NCBI GenBank assembly: GCA_039819545.1
Contig: JBCBRS010000002.1
Span: forward strand, 186,001 to 250,000
Source: CALLPQ01 sp039819545
GTDB taxonomy: Bacteria > Pseudomonadota > Alphaproteobacteria > Caulobacterales > Parvularculaceae
Length of the DNA stretch: 64,000 nucleotides
Direction of reading: 5' to 3'
The position numbers and the translations under genes are program-made. The notes under the pieces are model-generated. The model saw only the letters and a program-made list of their open reading frames with translations, searched no databases and was not told where the DNA came from. Numbering within the stretch: the first letter of the stretch is position 1; every line of letters starts with the position of its first letter. Shown here in pieces: positions 44,516 to 54,003 of this stretch.

Positions 44516-45142
44516 ATGGAACTCATCCTACTGGAACGCGTGGAAAACCTTGGGCAGATCGGCGACGTTGTCACCGTCAAGCCAGGCTTTGCCCGCAACT
44601 ATCTGTTGCCGCAGAAAAAAGCCCTGCGCGCCAACGAAACCAACAAGAAGATCTTTGAGGCGCAGCGCGCAGACCTCGAAGCACGTAACCTTGAACGTAA
44701 AAAAGAAGCCGAGGCCGTGGCCGCGAAAGTGGACGGCAGCAGCTTTGTTGTGATCCGGCAAGCCTCTGCCATGGGCCTTCTCTATGGCTCGGTTTCCACG
44801 CGCGATATTGCCGAAGCCGCAACCGGCGACGGTATCGCCATCGACCGCGGTCAGGTGCGTCTCGACAAGCCATTGAAAACACTTGGCCTTATTCCGGTAC
44901 GCATCCGCCTTCACCCGGAAGTGGACGCAACGATCACCATCAATGTGGCCCGCTCCGAAGAAGAAGCTGAACGCCAGGCCGCCGGTGAAGATGTGCTCGC
45001 GCGCGATAACGATCGTTTCAATGATGACGATGAGAGTGATGCGGAGTTTTTTGACCCGGCCTCCGGTGAGGCCGTCGCCGAAGATGCTGAAGCTGCTGCG
45101 CACGGTGATACACCAGCGACAGAAGAAACACCCGCCAGCTAA
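44516..45142 (+). CDS. rplI: Ribosomal protein bL9
   Basis: A 208-residue L9. The N-terminal domain has ILLERVENLGQIGDVVTVKPGFARNYLLP, the connecting helix follows, and the C-terminal rRNA-binding domain ends near residue 150. An extra acidic tail of about 55 residues (Glu/Asp/Ala-rich) extends it beyond the 150-residue norm; alphaproteobacterial L9 often has such a tail. Followed by a strong terminator. Confidence 0.97.
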   Translation: MELILLERVENLGQIGDVVTVKPGFARNYLLPQKKALRANETNKKIFEAQRADLEARNLERKKEAEAVAAKVDGSSFVVIRQASAMGLLYGSVSTRDIAEAATGDGIAIDRGQVRLDKPLKTLGLIPVRIRLHPEVDATITINVARSEEEAERQAAGEDVLARDNDRFNDDDESDAEFFDPASGEAVAEDAEAAAHGDTPATEETPAS

Positions 45143-45169
45143 ACGCGTTTCATCTTTGACACTTTATCG

Positions 45170-45199
45170 GGCCAGCACTCATGAGTGCTGGCCTTTTTT
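45170..45199 (+). terminator. Strong rho-independent terminator after rplI
   Basis: A perfect 24-nt palindrome (45170-45193; half-site GGCCAGCACTC followed by its complement) is followed by TTTTTT (45194-45199). It lies 27 nt past rplI and ends the ribosomal-protein transcript before dnaB. Confidence 0.92.
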
Positions 45200-45313
45200 G
45201 TGCTCCGTACCCTGCTTATTCCGCAATAACCCAATCAATTGGTATGGGTCTTAATTTTCCCCAACGATCAAAATTCCCTTTTCGGTGCGTGCTTTTTTTC
45301 GTACCGTTCCCCC

Positions 45314-46867
45314 ATGGCTGATGGAACACCCCCTTCTTTTTCAAATGATGCAAATCCTTCTGGTGCGCCTGCTAACGAGCCCGCGCCCAGGAGTAGCGCA
45401 ACCGATCCCGCACAAAAGCTGCCGATCAGCCTAGAGGCTGAACAGGCGGTGCTGGGCGCAATCCTTTATGACAATGAGATATTCTTTCGGGTGTCCGCTT
45501 ATCTAAAGCCTGATCACTTTTACGACCCCGTGCATCAATTGATCTATGATGCTTGCGGTCAGCTGATCAATTCATCGCGTCTTGCTTCGCCGCTTGTGGT
45601 GGATACTTTCCTGCAGGATGAGGCAGGCTTTCAAGAAACAGGCGGGCGCAAATATCTGGAGCAGTTGGCGGGTAGCTTCCCATCTGTTGCCAGCGCCGGG
45701 GACTATGCGCGAATTGTCTTCGATATGTCCGTTTGTCGGGGTTTGATCCGTATCGGGACGGCTATGGCGGATCGCGCGCGGCAATCTACGATTGATGATC
45801 AGCCGTCGGAACAGCTCGATGCCGCTGAGCAGGAACTATATCGCCTTGCCGAGACCGGTAAATTCGGCGGCGGGTTCGTCTCCTTTCGGTCCGCGATCAC
45901 CGAGGCAATTAATCTCGCCGACGCAGCCGTTAAACGCGATGGCAAGATGGCCGGCGTTGGCAGTGGCCTGATCGACCTTGATAAAAAACTGGGCGGCTTG
46001 CATCCGTCCGACCTGATTATCCTCGCTGCGCGTCCTTCCATGGGTAAAACAGCGCTCGCGGCAAATATTGGCATCAATGCCGCCCGTGCCCATAAGACCG
46101 AGCGGCAGGAAGACGGCACGATGAAAACCGTAAACGGCGCCGTCGTCGGTTTTTTCTCCCTTGAAATGGCCGCTGAACAGATCGCCACACGGATCATTTC
46201 CGAATTCTCCCGTGTCCCCTCGGAACGCATCCGCCGCGGGGACGTGGACCATGAAGAATTTGGGCGCATCTATGACGCCGCCCGTGAGCTTGAAGGCCTG
46301 CCCTTTTACATAGACGACACCGGCGGCATCTCCATCGCGCAGGTTGCTGCGCGCGCGCGGCGCCTGAAGCGTCAGCACGGCCTCGATATGCTGATCATCG
46401 ACTATCTGCAGCTTCTGACCGGCACCGGCAAACGCAACGATAACCGGGTTCAGGAAATCACAGAGATCAGTATGGGTCTGAAAACGCTCGCCAAAGAGCT
46501 CAACATCCCAGTTGTCGCGCTCTCGCAGCTTTCACGACAGGTTGAATCGCGTGAGGACAAACGCCCGCAACTGTCAGACCTTCGAGAGTCGGGCTCCATC
46601 GAACAGGATGCCGACGTTGTGATGTTTCTGTTCCGCGAAGAATACTACCACAGCCGTGCCATGCCTGGCGATGAGAACAGCCCCGAATTCCAGATCTGGC
46701 AAGATCGCAATCGCGACCTCCAGAATGTGGCCGAACTGATCATCGGCAAACAACGCCACGGGCCCATCGGTACCGTAAAACTGCACTTTGAAAGTGAGTT
46801 TACGAAATTCTCAAACCTCGCCAAGCAGGACCTCGATGAATATGGCAACCCGTCTTACGAGGGGTAA
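45314..46867 (+). CDS. dnaB: Replicative DNA helicase DnaB
   Basis: A 517-residue hexameric helicase of the replisome. The N-terminal domain (about residues 35-140) begins LPISLEAEQAVLGAIL, and the RecA-like C-terminal domain has Walker A ARPSMGKTA, Walker B MLIIDYLQLL and the QLSRQVE and RESGSIEQDADVVMFL segments. The start MADGTPPSF follows a C-rich stretch with no clear ribosome site; an in-frame start at 45239 is less likely. No intein is seen. It has its own transcription unit after the rplI terminator. Confidence 0.97.
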   Translation: MADGTPPSFSNDANPSGAPANEPAPRSSATDPAQKLPISLEAEQAVLGAILYDNEIFFRVSAYLKPDHFYDPVHQLIYDACGQLINSSRLASPLVVDTFLQDEAGFQETGGRKYLEQLAGSFPSVASAGDYARIVFDMSVCRGLIRIGTAMADRARQSTIDDQPSEQLDAAEQELYRLAETGKFGGGFVSFRSAITEAINLADAAVKRDGKMAGVGSGLIDLDKKLGGLHPSDLIILAARPSMGKTALAANIGINAARAHKTERQEDGTMKTVNGAVVGFFSLEMAAEQIATRIISEFSRVPSERIRRGDVDHEEFGRIYDAARELEGLPFYIDDTGGISIAQVAARARRLKRQHGLDMLIIDYLQLLTGTGKRNDNRVQEITEISMGLKTLAKELNIPVVALSQLSRQVESREDKRPQLSDLRESGSIEQDADVVMFLFREEYYHSRAMPGDENSPEFQIWQDRNRDLQNVAELIIGKQRHGPIGTVKLHFESEFTKFSNLAKQDLDEYGNPSYEG

Positions 46868-46959
46868 CGCGGCGTGTGAAAGTGTGGGTACGACCTAAAG
46901 GCTTCGCAAAGAAATAGTGCTGTGGCTTGAAAAGTACGCACAATCATCGGGGTACGGCC

Positions 46960-46979
46960 CTCCCCCGCCTGCGGGGGAG
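46960..46979. terminator. GC palindrome between convergent dnaB and ligA
   Basis: CTCCCCCGC (46960-46968) pairs with GCGGGGGAG (46971-46979) around a 2-nt loop. Lacking a T tract, it may be a bidirectional terminator or a small REP-like palindrome; a single copy is seen in this window. Confidence 0.4.
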
Positions 46980-47118
46980 CAAAAATCTCAAATGCTTATA
47001 CCTTCCGATACCGACAATGATAACGATCTCGATATGGAGGATATTGAAACAACGTCCAAATCTGCGCTTACGCTTGTCCCTGAATACCAATAATGTTCAA
47101 CGCCTTTGCTGTGTGCAG

Positions 47119-49275
47119 CTAGCCGATTAGTGCCAACCACTGCGTCTCATCCATCACCGTCACACCAAGATCAGCCGCTTTTTTAGCTTTAGACCCCGCC
47201 CCTGGCCCAGCGACGAGGATGTCCGTCTTCCCTGATACCGACCCTGATACCTTGGCCCCCAGCGCCTGCGCCTGCGCTTTGGCTTCGTCGCGGGTCATGG
47301 TGTCCAGTGTGCCGGTAAAGACGACTGTTTTGCCGGCAATGGCACTATCAGCGCGCCCTGCGACCGCCGCCGCCTGAGGGGTCACTTCATCCAGTAACCG
47401 CGCGACGGCTTGCCGGTTATGGCCCTCACGGAAGAAATCGATGACGCCTTTCGCAACGAGGTCACCCACGCCGTCGATATCGATCATCTGTTGATATGCC
47501 GGGCTTTCATTGTCCTGAGCAGCGGTGGCAGCCGCTTCAAAAGCATCAAAGGTCCCATAGTGTTGCGCAAAAAGACGGGCATTTGTCTCCCCAATATGTC
47601 GAATGCCAAGCGCATTGATCAATCGATCCAAGGGCGGTGACCGACGCGCCTCAATCGCCGCAAAAAGATTGTCGATTGATTTCTGATTAGTCGGCTGCGC
47701 CTTGCCGTCTTTCAGATGGCGCTCTCCATTTTTCATTTTATATGTATAAAGATCGATTTCATCGTCTTCTTGTCGTTTTTGCAACGTGAAGATATCGGCA
47801 GGTTCGCGAACAAATTCCCGTGCAAAAAAATCTTCGATTTGTTTGGTACCAAGCCCATCAATGTCCAGTGCTTTGCGAGACACAAAATGCTTCAACCGTT
47901 CGGCAGCCTGCGCATCGCAGGTGAGCCCACCGGTACACCGGCGCACCACATCAACCTCACCTTTGGCATTCTCTTCGCGCACGGCGGCACTCCCGCAGAC
48001 GGGGCATGTTTGTGGAAAAAAATACCGTTTTGCGCCTTTCTTCCGCTCTTGCGTCACCACACGAACAATCTGGGGGATCACATCGCCCGCGCGTTGTACG
48101 ACCACATGGTCACCGACCCGCACATCTTTACGCTCAATCTCATCCTGATTGTGGAGGGTTGCATTTGAGACAACAACGCCGCCAACGGTCACGGGTCTCA
48201 GTCGCGCAACGGGGGTCAAGGCGCCCGTGCGGCCCACCTGAATATCAATCTCCTCCAAGACGGTTATCGCCTGTTCCGCGAGAAATTTATGTGCGATAGC
48301 CCAACGTGGTGCGCGGCTCACAAAGCCAAGGCGCCCCTGATAATCCAGCCGATCGACTTTGTAGACAACACCATCGATATCATAGCCAAGGCTGGCTCGA
48401 TTTTTATCAATGTACTGATAATGGTCAATCAAAGCCGAAGCGGTTTCAAACCGTTTGGTCAGTGGATTGGTAGCAAAACCCCACGCAGCCAGCTGTTTGA
48501 TTGCTTCATATTGAGTTGGCGCAATGGGCGCACTCATTTCCCCCCAGCTATAGGCGAAGAATTTTAGCGGACGACGCGCCGTAATCGCGCTGTCAAGCTG
48601 GCGGAGCGACCCCGCCGCTGCGTTTCGTGGATTTGCGAAGAGGTCCTTGCCGGGCTCTTCATCCGCGCGGCGTGTGTTGACAGCTTCAAAGTCCGTATGG
48701 GACATATAAACTTCGCCGCGTACTTCCAAAATTTCCGGCGCGTCTTTTATCTGGCGGGGGATGGAGGAGATGGTGAGGAGGTTGCCCGTCACGTTCTCCC
48801 CCACCTGCCCATCGCCGCGCGTGGCGCCAACCACGAGAACCCCGTTTTCATAACGAAGATTGGCCGACAACCCGTCAATCTTCGGTTCAGCGGTAAACGC
48901 CAGCGGATCGCTCTCTTCCAATTTCAAAAATCGACGGACGCGGGCCACGAAGTCCTGCACATCGCCTTCATCAAAGGCGTTATCCAATGACAACATGGGC
49001 GCCGCATGGGTGACTTTTTCAAAGCGGGTTGATGGGGGTGCACCAACCCGTTTTGAGGGGCTGTCGTCACGCACGAGCTTTGGAAAGCGCTCTTCGATCA
49101 ACAAATTGCGACGACGCAGGGCGTCGTAGTCCGCGTCAATCATGACGGGCGTATCATCGCCGTGATAGGCCTTATCTGCCTGCGCTATTGTCTCGGCAAG
49201 GCGGGCGAGTTCAGCCTTCGCCTGATCTTCCGTTAACTGATCAACGGGATGTATCGTTGTTGTGGAGGCTGTCAT
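47119..49275 (-). CDS. ligA: NAD-dependent DNA ligase
   Basis: A 718-residue ligase sealing nicks in replication and repair. The adenylated lysine is in FTAEPKIDGLSANLRYENG. Next come the OB fold, a four-Cys zinc finger (TCPVCGSAAV ... RRCTGGLTCDAQ), helix-hairpin-helix repeats and a C-terminal BRCT domain (AGKTVVFTGTLDTM). Full length. Same strand and 39 nt after recN, so likely co-transcribed. Confidence 0.97.
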   Translation of the reverse strand: MTASTTTIHPVDQLTEDQAKAELARLAETIAQADKAYHGDDTPVMIDADYDALRRRNLLIEERFPKLVRDDSPSKRVGAPPSTRFEKVTHAAPMLSLDNAFDEGDVQDFVARVRRFLKLEESDPLAFTAEPKIDGLSANLRYENGVLVVGATRGDGQVGENVTGNLLTISSIPRQIKDAPEILEVRGEVYMSHTDFEAVNTRRADEEPGKDLFANPRNAAAGSLRQLDSAITARRPLKFFAYSWGEMSAPIAPTQYEAIKQLAAWGFATNPLTKRFETASALIDHYQYIDKNRASLGYDIDGVVYKVDRLDYQGRLGFVSRAPRWAIAHKFLAEQAITVLEEIDIQVGRTGALTPVARLRPVTVGGVVVSNATLHNQDEIERKDVRVGDHVVVQRAGDVIPQIVRVVTQERKKGAKRYFFPQTCPVCGSAAVREENAKGEVDVVRRCTGGLTCDAQAAERLKHFVSRKALDIDGLGTKQIEDFFAREFVREPADIFTLQKRQEDDEIDLYTYKMKNGERHLKDGKAQPTNQKSIDNLFAAIEARRSPPLDRLINALGIRHIGETNARLFAQHYGTFDAFEAAATAAQDNESPAYQQMIDIDGVGDLVAKGVIDFFREGHNRQAVARLLDEVTPQAAAVAGRADSAIAGKTVVFTGTLDTMTRDEAKAQAQALGAKVSGSVSGKTDILVAGPGAGSKAKKAADLGVTVMDETQWLALIG

Positions 49276-49314
49276 GAAGGCCTGGGCTCCAGTATTGAAA
49301 AAGAGTTTTATCGG

Positions 49315-51129
49315 TCAGGACGCTTTTTTGCGCGCTGACTTCCCGGGCGTGCCTGTTTTGGTGGTCGTCTTTTTGGCGCGCGCAATTGTGCGCGTGGCGG
49401 GATTTTCTTTCCCGGATGCATCAGGGGCCAACAATTGTTGGGCGGCATCGCGCGCTGCATCGGTTATCTTTGCCCCGGCCAGCATACGCGCAATTTCCTC
49501 AACCCGTTCGTCATCATCAAGCGGCATCACGCGGGTGAGCGTCGCCGTATCGGTTTGTTCTTTCGCGACGTTCCAGTGAATTTGCGCCCGGGCTGCAACC
49601 TGCGGTGAATGGGTGACCACCAGCACCTGCGCATCGCGAGCAAGACGCGCCAAACGCTCGCCCACCGCATCGGCTACGGCGCCGCCAACGCCCGCGTCAA
49701 CCTCATCAAAGATTATCACGGTACGGTGTTCTTTACTGGCGATAGCCGCCTTCATGGCAAGCACAAAACGCGATAACTCGCCGCCGGACGCGATGGTCTT
49801 CAGTGGCCCCTTAGGCGCCCCGGGATTGGTGGCAACCATAAATTCAACCTGATCAATCCCGGTTTCCATGGGCGCGCCCGCGTCACTGACGATGTCGGTG
49901 GAAAAAACGGCCCGACCCAGCTTGAGAGGCGCCAATTCACTCATCACCGCCTTATCGAGGATGGCCGCAATCTTGTGTCGGTTTTGCGAGAGTTTGTGGG
50001 CGGCGCGATCATAGTCTGTTTTCGCGGTTTTCACTGTCGCTTCCAAGGCACCAAAGGCGACCTCATCATTCTCCAGGAGATCAAGGCTTTCGCGTGAGCG
50101 GGCAAAAAAGCCGGGTAACGCTTCTGGCGCGACGCCATGTTTGCGAGCGGCAGCGCGCAAGGCAAAAAGCCGCTCCTCAACCCTGTCCATCGCTTGAGGA
50201 TCGGGGTCGATGGCTTCCGCTAAATCCTGCACCAGGCCGCGCGCCTCCATCACTTCGCTCAGCGCGCTCTCCAACCGGCTTGCGGCAGCGGAAAAATCTA
50301 TCGTGGGCTGATCGTCCGTATGCCCCTCTCCAGTATAGGGTGCCGCAGTCTTGATTTGGCGATTGGCGGCGGTTTCAAGGTGCCGCGAGGCTCTGGCGAG
50401 CTTTTCCTCCAGCCCATCATCGTCAACGGCGTCGCGGGCAGCCCGCACATCATCAAGCATTTTTTCTGTTGCCATCAGACGCGTGCGCGCGCCAACCAAC
50501 TCCGCCTCCTCTCCCTCCACCGGGGCAAGATCGGTCAATTCACCAACCACATGGCGCAGATAATCTGCTTCGCGCAAAGCGCGGTCGCGGTCGCGTTGCT
50601 TTTCCTCCAACGCGGCCACCGCCGACCGCCATTGTGTCCATGCGGACTTTACCGATGCAACCTGCTTTTCGTGGCCGCCAAAGTCATCGAGAAGATCGCG
50701 GTGCGTGGCAGCGGTTAGAAATCCGCGTCCATCATGCTGGCCATGAATTTCCAGAAGCGCCTCACCAATGGTACGCAACATGGTGATGGAAACCGGCTGG
50801 TCGTTGATATAGCCGCGCCCGCGCCCATCTTTGCCTTGGACGCGGCGTAGGATCACCTGATCATCTGCACGATCGAGACCGTTCTCGGTCAAGACTGACC
50901 ACACGGGATGATCCGCCCCCGGTTCAAATGCCACGGTCACAACCCCCTGGGCTGCGCCCTCGCGCACCGCCGTCCGGCTCGCCCGCCCGCCACAGGCGAG
51001 CCCCAGCGCATCAAGCAGAATCGATTTACCGGCGCCCGTCTCCCCGGTCAGCGCCGTTAGCCCCTCCCCCATTGAGAGGGAAAGCTGATCAATCAAGACG
51101 ATATCCTGAATATGCAAAGCCGTGAGCAT
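49315..51129 (-). CDS. recN: DNA repair protein RecN
   Basis: A 604-residue SMC-like ATPase for double-strand break repair. Walker A is ALTGETGAGKSILLDALGL (about residues 27-45), the middle is coiled coil, and Walker B is IIFDEVDAGVGGAVADAVG. The C terminus has a 45-residue basic extension ending in SARKKAS, beyond the usual 550 residues. recN and ligA form a two-gene operon. Confidence 0.96.
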   Translation of the reverse strand: MLTALHIQDIVLIDQLSLSMGEGLTALTGETGAGKSILLDALGLACGGRASRTAVREGAAQGVVTVAFEPGADHPVWSVLTENGLDRADDQVILRRVQGKDGRGRGYINDQPVSITMLRTIGEALLEIHGQHDGRGFLTAATHRDLLDDFGGHEKQVASVKSAWTQWRSAVAALEEKQRDRDRALREADYLRHVVGELTDLAPVEGEEAELVGARTRLMATEKMLDDVRAARDAVDDDGLEEKLARASRHLETAANRQIKTAAPYTGEGHTDDQPTIDFSAAASRLESALSEVMEARGLVQDLAEAIDPDPQAMDRVEERLFALRAAARKHGVAPEALPGFFARSRESLDLLENDEVAFGALEATVKTAKTDYDRAAHKLSQNRHKIAAILDKAVMSELAPLKLGRAVFSTDIVSDAGAPMETGIDQVEFMVATNPGAPKGPLKTIASGGELSRFVLAMKAAIASKEHRTVIIFDEVDAGVGGAVADAVGERLARLARDAQVLVVTHSPQVAARAQIHWNVAKEQTDTATLTRVMPLDDDERVEEIARMLAGAKITDAARDAAQQLLAPDASGKENPATRTIARAKKTTTKTGTPGKSARKKAS

Positions 51130-51258
51130 CGTATCCCTTACCGCCGAATCATCGCCGCAGCGAATCGCCTGAGCACCAAATTAAGGGAGAATACCCGCTA
51201 TTTCAAAAGGCAATGATGACAGGAAGTCTTGATGAAAAAACCCGCCTTGGCACGTCAT

Positions 51259-51290
51259 AAAAAAAACCGGCACACCTGGTGCGCCGGTTT
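51259..51290 (-). terminator. Rho-independent terminator of the rplM-rpsI operon
   Basis: AAACCGGC.CACC (51264-51276) pairs with GGTG.GCCGGTTT (51278-51290); eight A residues at 51259-51266 give a T8 tract on the minus strand. It lies 72 nt past the rpsI stop. Confidence 0.85.
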
Positions 51291-51361
51291 GATCACTCGG
51301 ATTTTCAGCTGCGTTCAGTATCGCCCGGACAAAATGGTCCAGGTCGGACGACCAGACGCGC

Positions 51362-51862
51362 CTAGCGTTTCGAGAACTGGAAGGACCGTCGGGCTTTCGC
51401 CTTCCCGTATTTCTTCCGCTCGACCACCCGGCTGTCGCGGGTCAGGAAGCCGCCTTTTTTAAGAACGGGGCGCAAGCCCGGCTCGTAATAGGTTAGCGCC
51501 TTGGAGATGCCGTGGCGCACCGCACCGGCCTGACCGGAGGGGCCCGACCCCGATACCGTGCAAACCACATCAAACTGGCCATCACGCTCGGCGGCAACCA
51601 GGGGCTGCTTGATGATCATCTGCAGAACGGGGCGGCCGAAATATTCTGCCTGGTCTTTCTTGTTCACGGTGATTTTGCCAGACCCTGGCTTAATCCACAC
51701 GCGGGCAACGGCGCGTTTGCGCTTACCCGTAGCATAGGAACGCCCCTGCTCATCGATTTTGGGTTCGGGAAGTTCCGCGGGCTCGTCCGGCGTTACGGCG
51801 GTCACGTCCATGCCGCCTTCTTCAGCGACGGATTTCAGATCTTCGAGGGATGAAGCGCTCAT
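51362..51862 (-). CDS. rpsI: Ribosomal protein uS9
   Basis: A 166-residue S9. The conserved domain starts at YATGKRKRAVARVWIKPG and ends with the essential KARRSFQFSKR tail that reaches the P-site tRNA. A 40-residue acidic N-terminal extension precedes it, common in alphaproteobacteria. It starts 3 nt after the rplM stop. Confidence 0.98.
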   Translation of the reverse strand: MSASSLEDLKSVAEEGGMDVTAVTPDEPAELPEPKIDEQGRSYATGKRKRAVARVWIKPGSGKITVNKKDQAEYFGRPVLQMIIKQPLVAAERDGQFDVVCTVSGSGPSGQAGAVRHGISKALTYYEPGLRPVLKKGGFLTRDSRVVERKKYGKAKARRSFQFSKR

Positions 51863-51865
51863 GGA

Positions 51866-52333
51866 TTAATCTTCCCGTTTGTTTTTTGAATTCATGCCGG
51901 CAATGTCCAGAATTTCTGGCGATTGCGCTTCGTGCGGATGCTGCGCTCCAGCGTAAACACGCAGATTGGTCATCTGACCGCGTGCCAGGGAGGAATCCTT
52001 TGGCATCATGCGTTCCACCGCCTTCATCACCACCCGTTCAGGATGGTTGCCGCCCAGGATTTTCTCCATGGTCCGCTCTTTAATCCCGCCGGGATAGCCG
52101 GTGTGCCAGTAAAATTTCTTGGCCGCCATCTTATTGCCGGTGAACTTCACTTTATCGGCATTGATGACGATAACATTGTCGCCGCAGTCAACATTGGGCG
52201 TGAAGCTCGGCTTGTGTTTACCGCGCAGACGAATGGCGATCTGGGACGCGAGACGGCCAACAACCAGCCCCTCCGCATCGATCAGCAGCCATTTCTTATC
52301 CACATCACCAGCTTTGGCAGAATAGGTTTTCAT
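51866..52333 (-). CDS. rplM: Ribosomal protein uL13
   Basis: A 155-residue L13. It starts MKTYSAKAGDVDKKWLLIDA after AGGATAA; the frame is open to 52690 but that part is not conserved. GRLASQIAIRLRGKHKPSF, NADKVKFTGNK and HTGYPGG are the family blocks. It heads the rplM-rpsI operon. Confidence 0.98.
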   Translation of the reverse strand: MKTYSAKAGDVDKKWLLIDAEGLVVGRLASQIAIRLRGKHKPSFTPNVDCGDNVIVINADKVKFTGNKMAAKKFYWHTGYPGGIKERTMEKILGGNHPERVVMKAVERMMPKDSSLARGQMTNLRVYAGAQHPHEAQSPEILDIAGMNSKNKRED

Positions 52334-52677
52334 GGGCTTATCCTGAGAAACAAAGCGCCGGAAGGGGCGCAGCAAAATCGAACCGGGGAAGTACGGGCCC
52401 ACCGACCGTTTGTCAACGCCCATGGCACTATTTTTCAACTGTAAACAGCGATTTATTGATGGGGTAGTATAATACCGCCATTTTTGGGTCCATCTGAGAT
52501 CGGCTTCCCATTTACTTTGAAAGCGGAGTGCCAGGGACGACAGATGCTCTGCATCCTGCTTGACCCGTCGCCTTTGGACCGCCAAACCTCCACGCCTGAC
52601 GTCGGCGCGAGGCCGTTGTGGTGTGGAGGGTGACTGTGTTTCGGGACGTATCTCTTTCAGGGCAATATTTTTCGCCA
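52334..52677. other. 344-nt divergent region between rplM and the lipoprotein gene
   Basis: It contains the candidate rplM promoter at 52388-52416 (listed separately). The rest has no supported gene; the lipoprotein promoter is not identified. Confidence 0.4.
52388..52416 (-). promoter_or_regulatory. Candidate promoter of rplM-rpsI
   Basis: On the minus strand TTGACA (complement of 52416-52411), a 17-nt spacer and TACTTC (complement of 52393-52388) are followed by about 50 nt before the rplM ATG. The -35 is perfect and spacing optimal; the -10 is loose, as is usual in alphaproteobacteria. Confidence 0.5.
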
Positions 52678-54003
52678 ATGAGAAAGCCAATGAGAAATTT
52701 GGCGATGGCGGGCATGGGCTTCTTCCTTCTCACGGCTTGCGGCGAGACGGCGGAACGGGCACCCGCTGAGCCCGGCGCTGCTCCGGGCACCGAAACCACA
52801 GCCGCGCCCATGCCGGTCCTTGCCGTCGCCACCACAGATGAGCCGATTGTTCTGCCCTCCCCTGCCACGGGGCTCGCCTTTTGGGAGCACCCAAGCCTGC
52901 CGTTTGAAGGGATGGTAATTGCCGCGACGGAAAATGGGCTCTTCGCCCACCAGCCCGAGGGCAAAGAAGCCGAGACAATTGTCTCCACGTTCCGGGCCCA
53001 CGGCGCGGCGCTGACCTACCTGCCGGGACCTTTATTTGTCGACGAGCCCGATACCGCGAACCGGGTAATGAGCGCGCAGGCGCTTTTTGTAAGTTATGAT
53101 CTCGATCAATCGGCCTACCGGTTTTTCGGGATTGATAATATCAGCGGTATACTGACGGAAGATTTCCTATCGCTACCGGTGCGCACGCAGCGGTCAAAAC
53201 CCGCCGACTTTTGCCTGATGGCCGCGCAAGGTGAGGAGACGGCCTTGCGCTTCACTTTGGTTGCGTTGGAGGCCGATGCCGTTTCTGTTTATCGCTTCGC
53301 GCAGACGGCGAGCGCTGTCGGAGGCCAGCGCCCATGGTCTATCGCCAGCGAAACCTATCCAACATCGCTAACGGCGTTATCCTGTGCCAATGATCCCGGT
53401 ACAGATCGCCTACTCATCCTTGATGATGTCGGTACAGTCCACGGTTTTAATCCGGCGACCGGCATAACAAACCCGCTTTTTGACACCGGCATCGAAGGGG
53501 CTGCCGGTCTTGGTGTGCATCGGCGCGGTCTTGCGGAGACTGCGGCAGGTGATCTGGAAAAACTGACCTTTGTGGTGGACAGCACCAGCGGGCAAGTGAC
53601 CCTGTTTAGGCTGCCCGATGGCGCGCCCGTGGGGGCCATCAAGTTGACCGCGTTTGATGTGAATGAAGGGGTCATTGAGACAAGCGCATTGGCCGTGGCA
53701 TCCGGCAATTTCGGCGGTCTTTATCGCGCTGGTGTTGTGGCCCTTGCCGCGCGATCAAATTTTTTTGAGGCTGAGCCAGCCGATCCAGCACCACAAAGTC
53801 AGGAGGCGGACGATAAGGCGGAGATACCCGTTGCCAGCGTCAATGCCATTCGGCTAACGCCGTTCGTGGCCGTTCGCAATGCGCTGGAGCTTACTCCCGG
53901 GACCGTAATCGGCGCGAGACAGCGCGATCAGACGGCGAGCTCCGGTGTCATCGTGCCACCCATTGTGGACATTGAGCTGGACCTCGCGCCCGTTACGCCC
54001 TGA
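52678..54003 (+). CDS. Lipoprotein with divergent phytase-like beta-propeller
   Basis: A 441-residue protein starting MRKPMRNLAMAGMG. The signal peptide ends in LLTAC (Cys21), so it should be membrane-anchored. The remainder has repeated strand blocks (AFWEHPSLPFEGMVIAATENGL, DRLLILDDVGTVHGF, FVVDSTSGQVTLF, ETSALAVASGNFGG) whose spacing resembles beta-propeller phytases, but the expected Ca2+-binding acidic clusters (DDPAIW type) are not intact, so the phytase reaction is not assured. The 3' end overlaps the ctaA 3' end by 76 nt on the opposite strand. Confidence 0.7.
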   Translation: MRKPMRNLAMAGMGFFLLTACGETAERAPAEPGAAPGTETTAAPMPVLAVATTDEPIVLPSPATGLAFWEHPSLPFEGMVIAATENGLFAHQPEGKEAETIVSTFRAHGAALTYLPGPLFVDEPDTANRVMSAQALFVSYDLDQSAYRFFGIDNISGILTEDFLSLPVRTQRSKPADFCLMAAQGEETALRFTLVALEADAVSVYRFAQTASAVGGQRPWSIASETYPTSLTALSCANDPGTDRLLILDDVGTVHGFNPATGITNPLFDTGIEGAAGLGVHRRGLAETAAGDLEKLTFVVDSTSGQVTLFRLPDGAPVGAIKLTAFDVNEGVIETSALAVASGNFGGLYRAGVVALAARSNFFEAEPADPAPQSQEADDKAEIPVASVNAIRLTPFVAVRNALELTPGTVIGARQRDQTASSGVIVPPIVDIELDLAPVTP

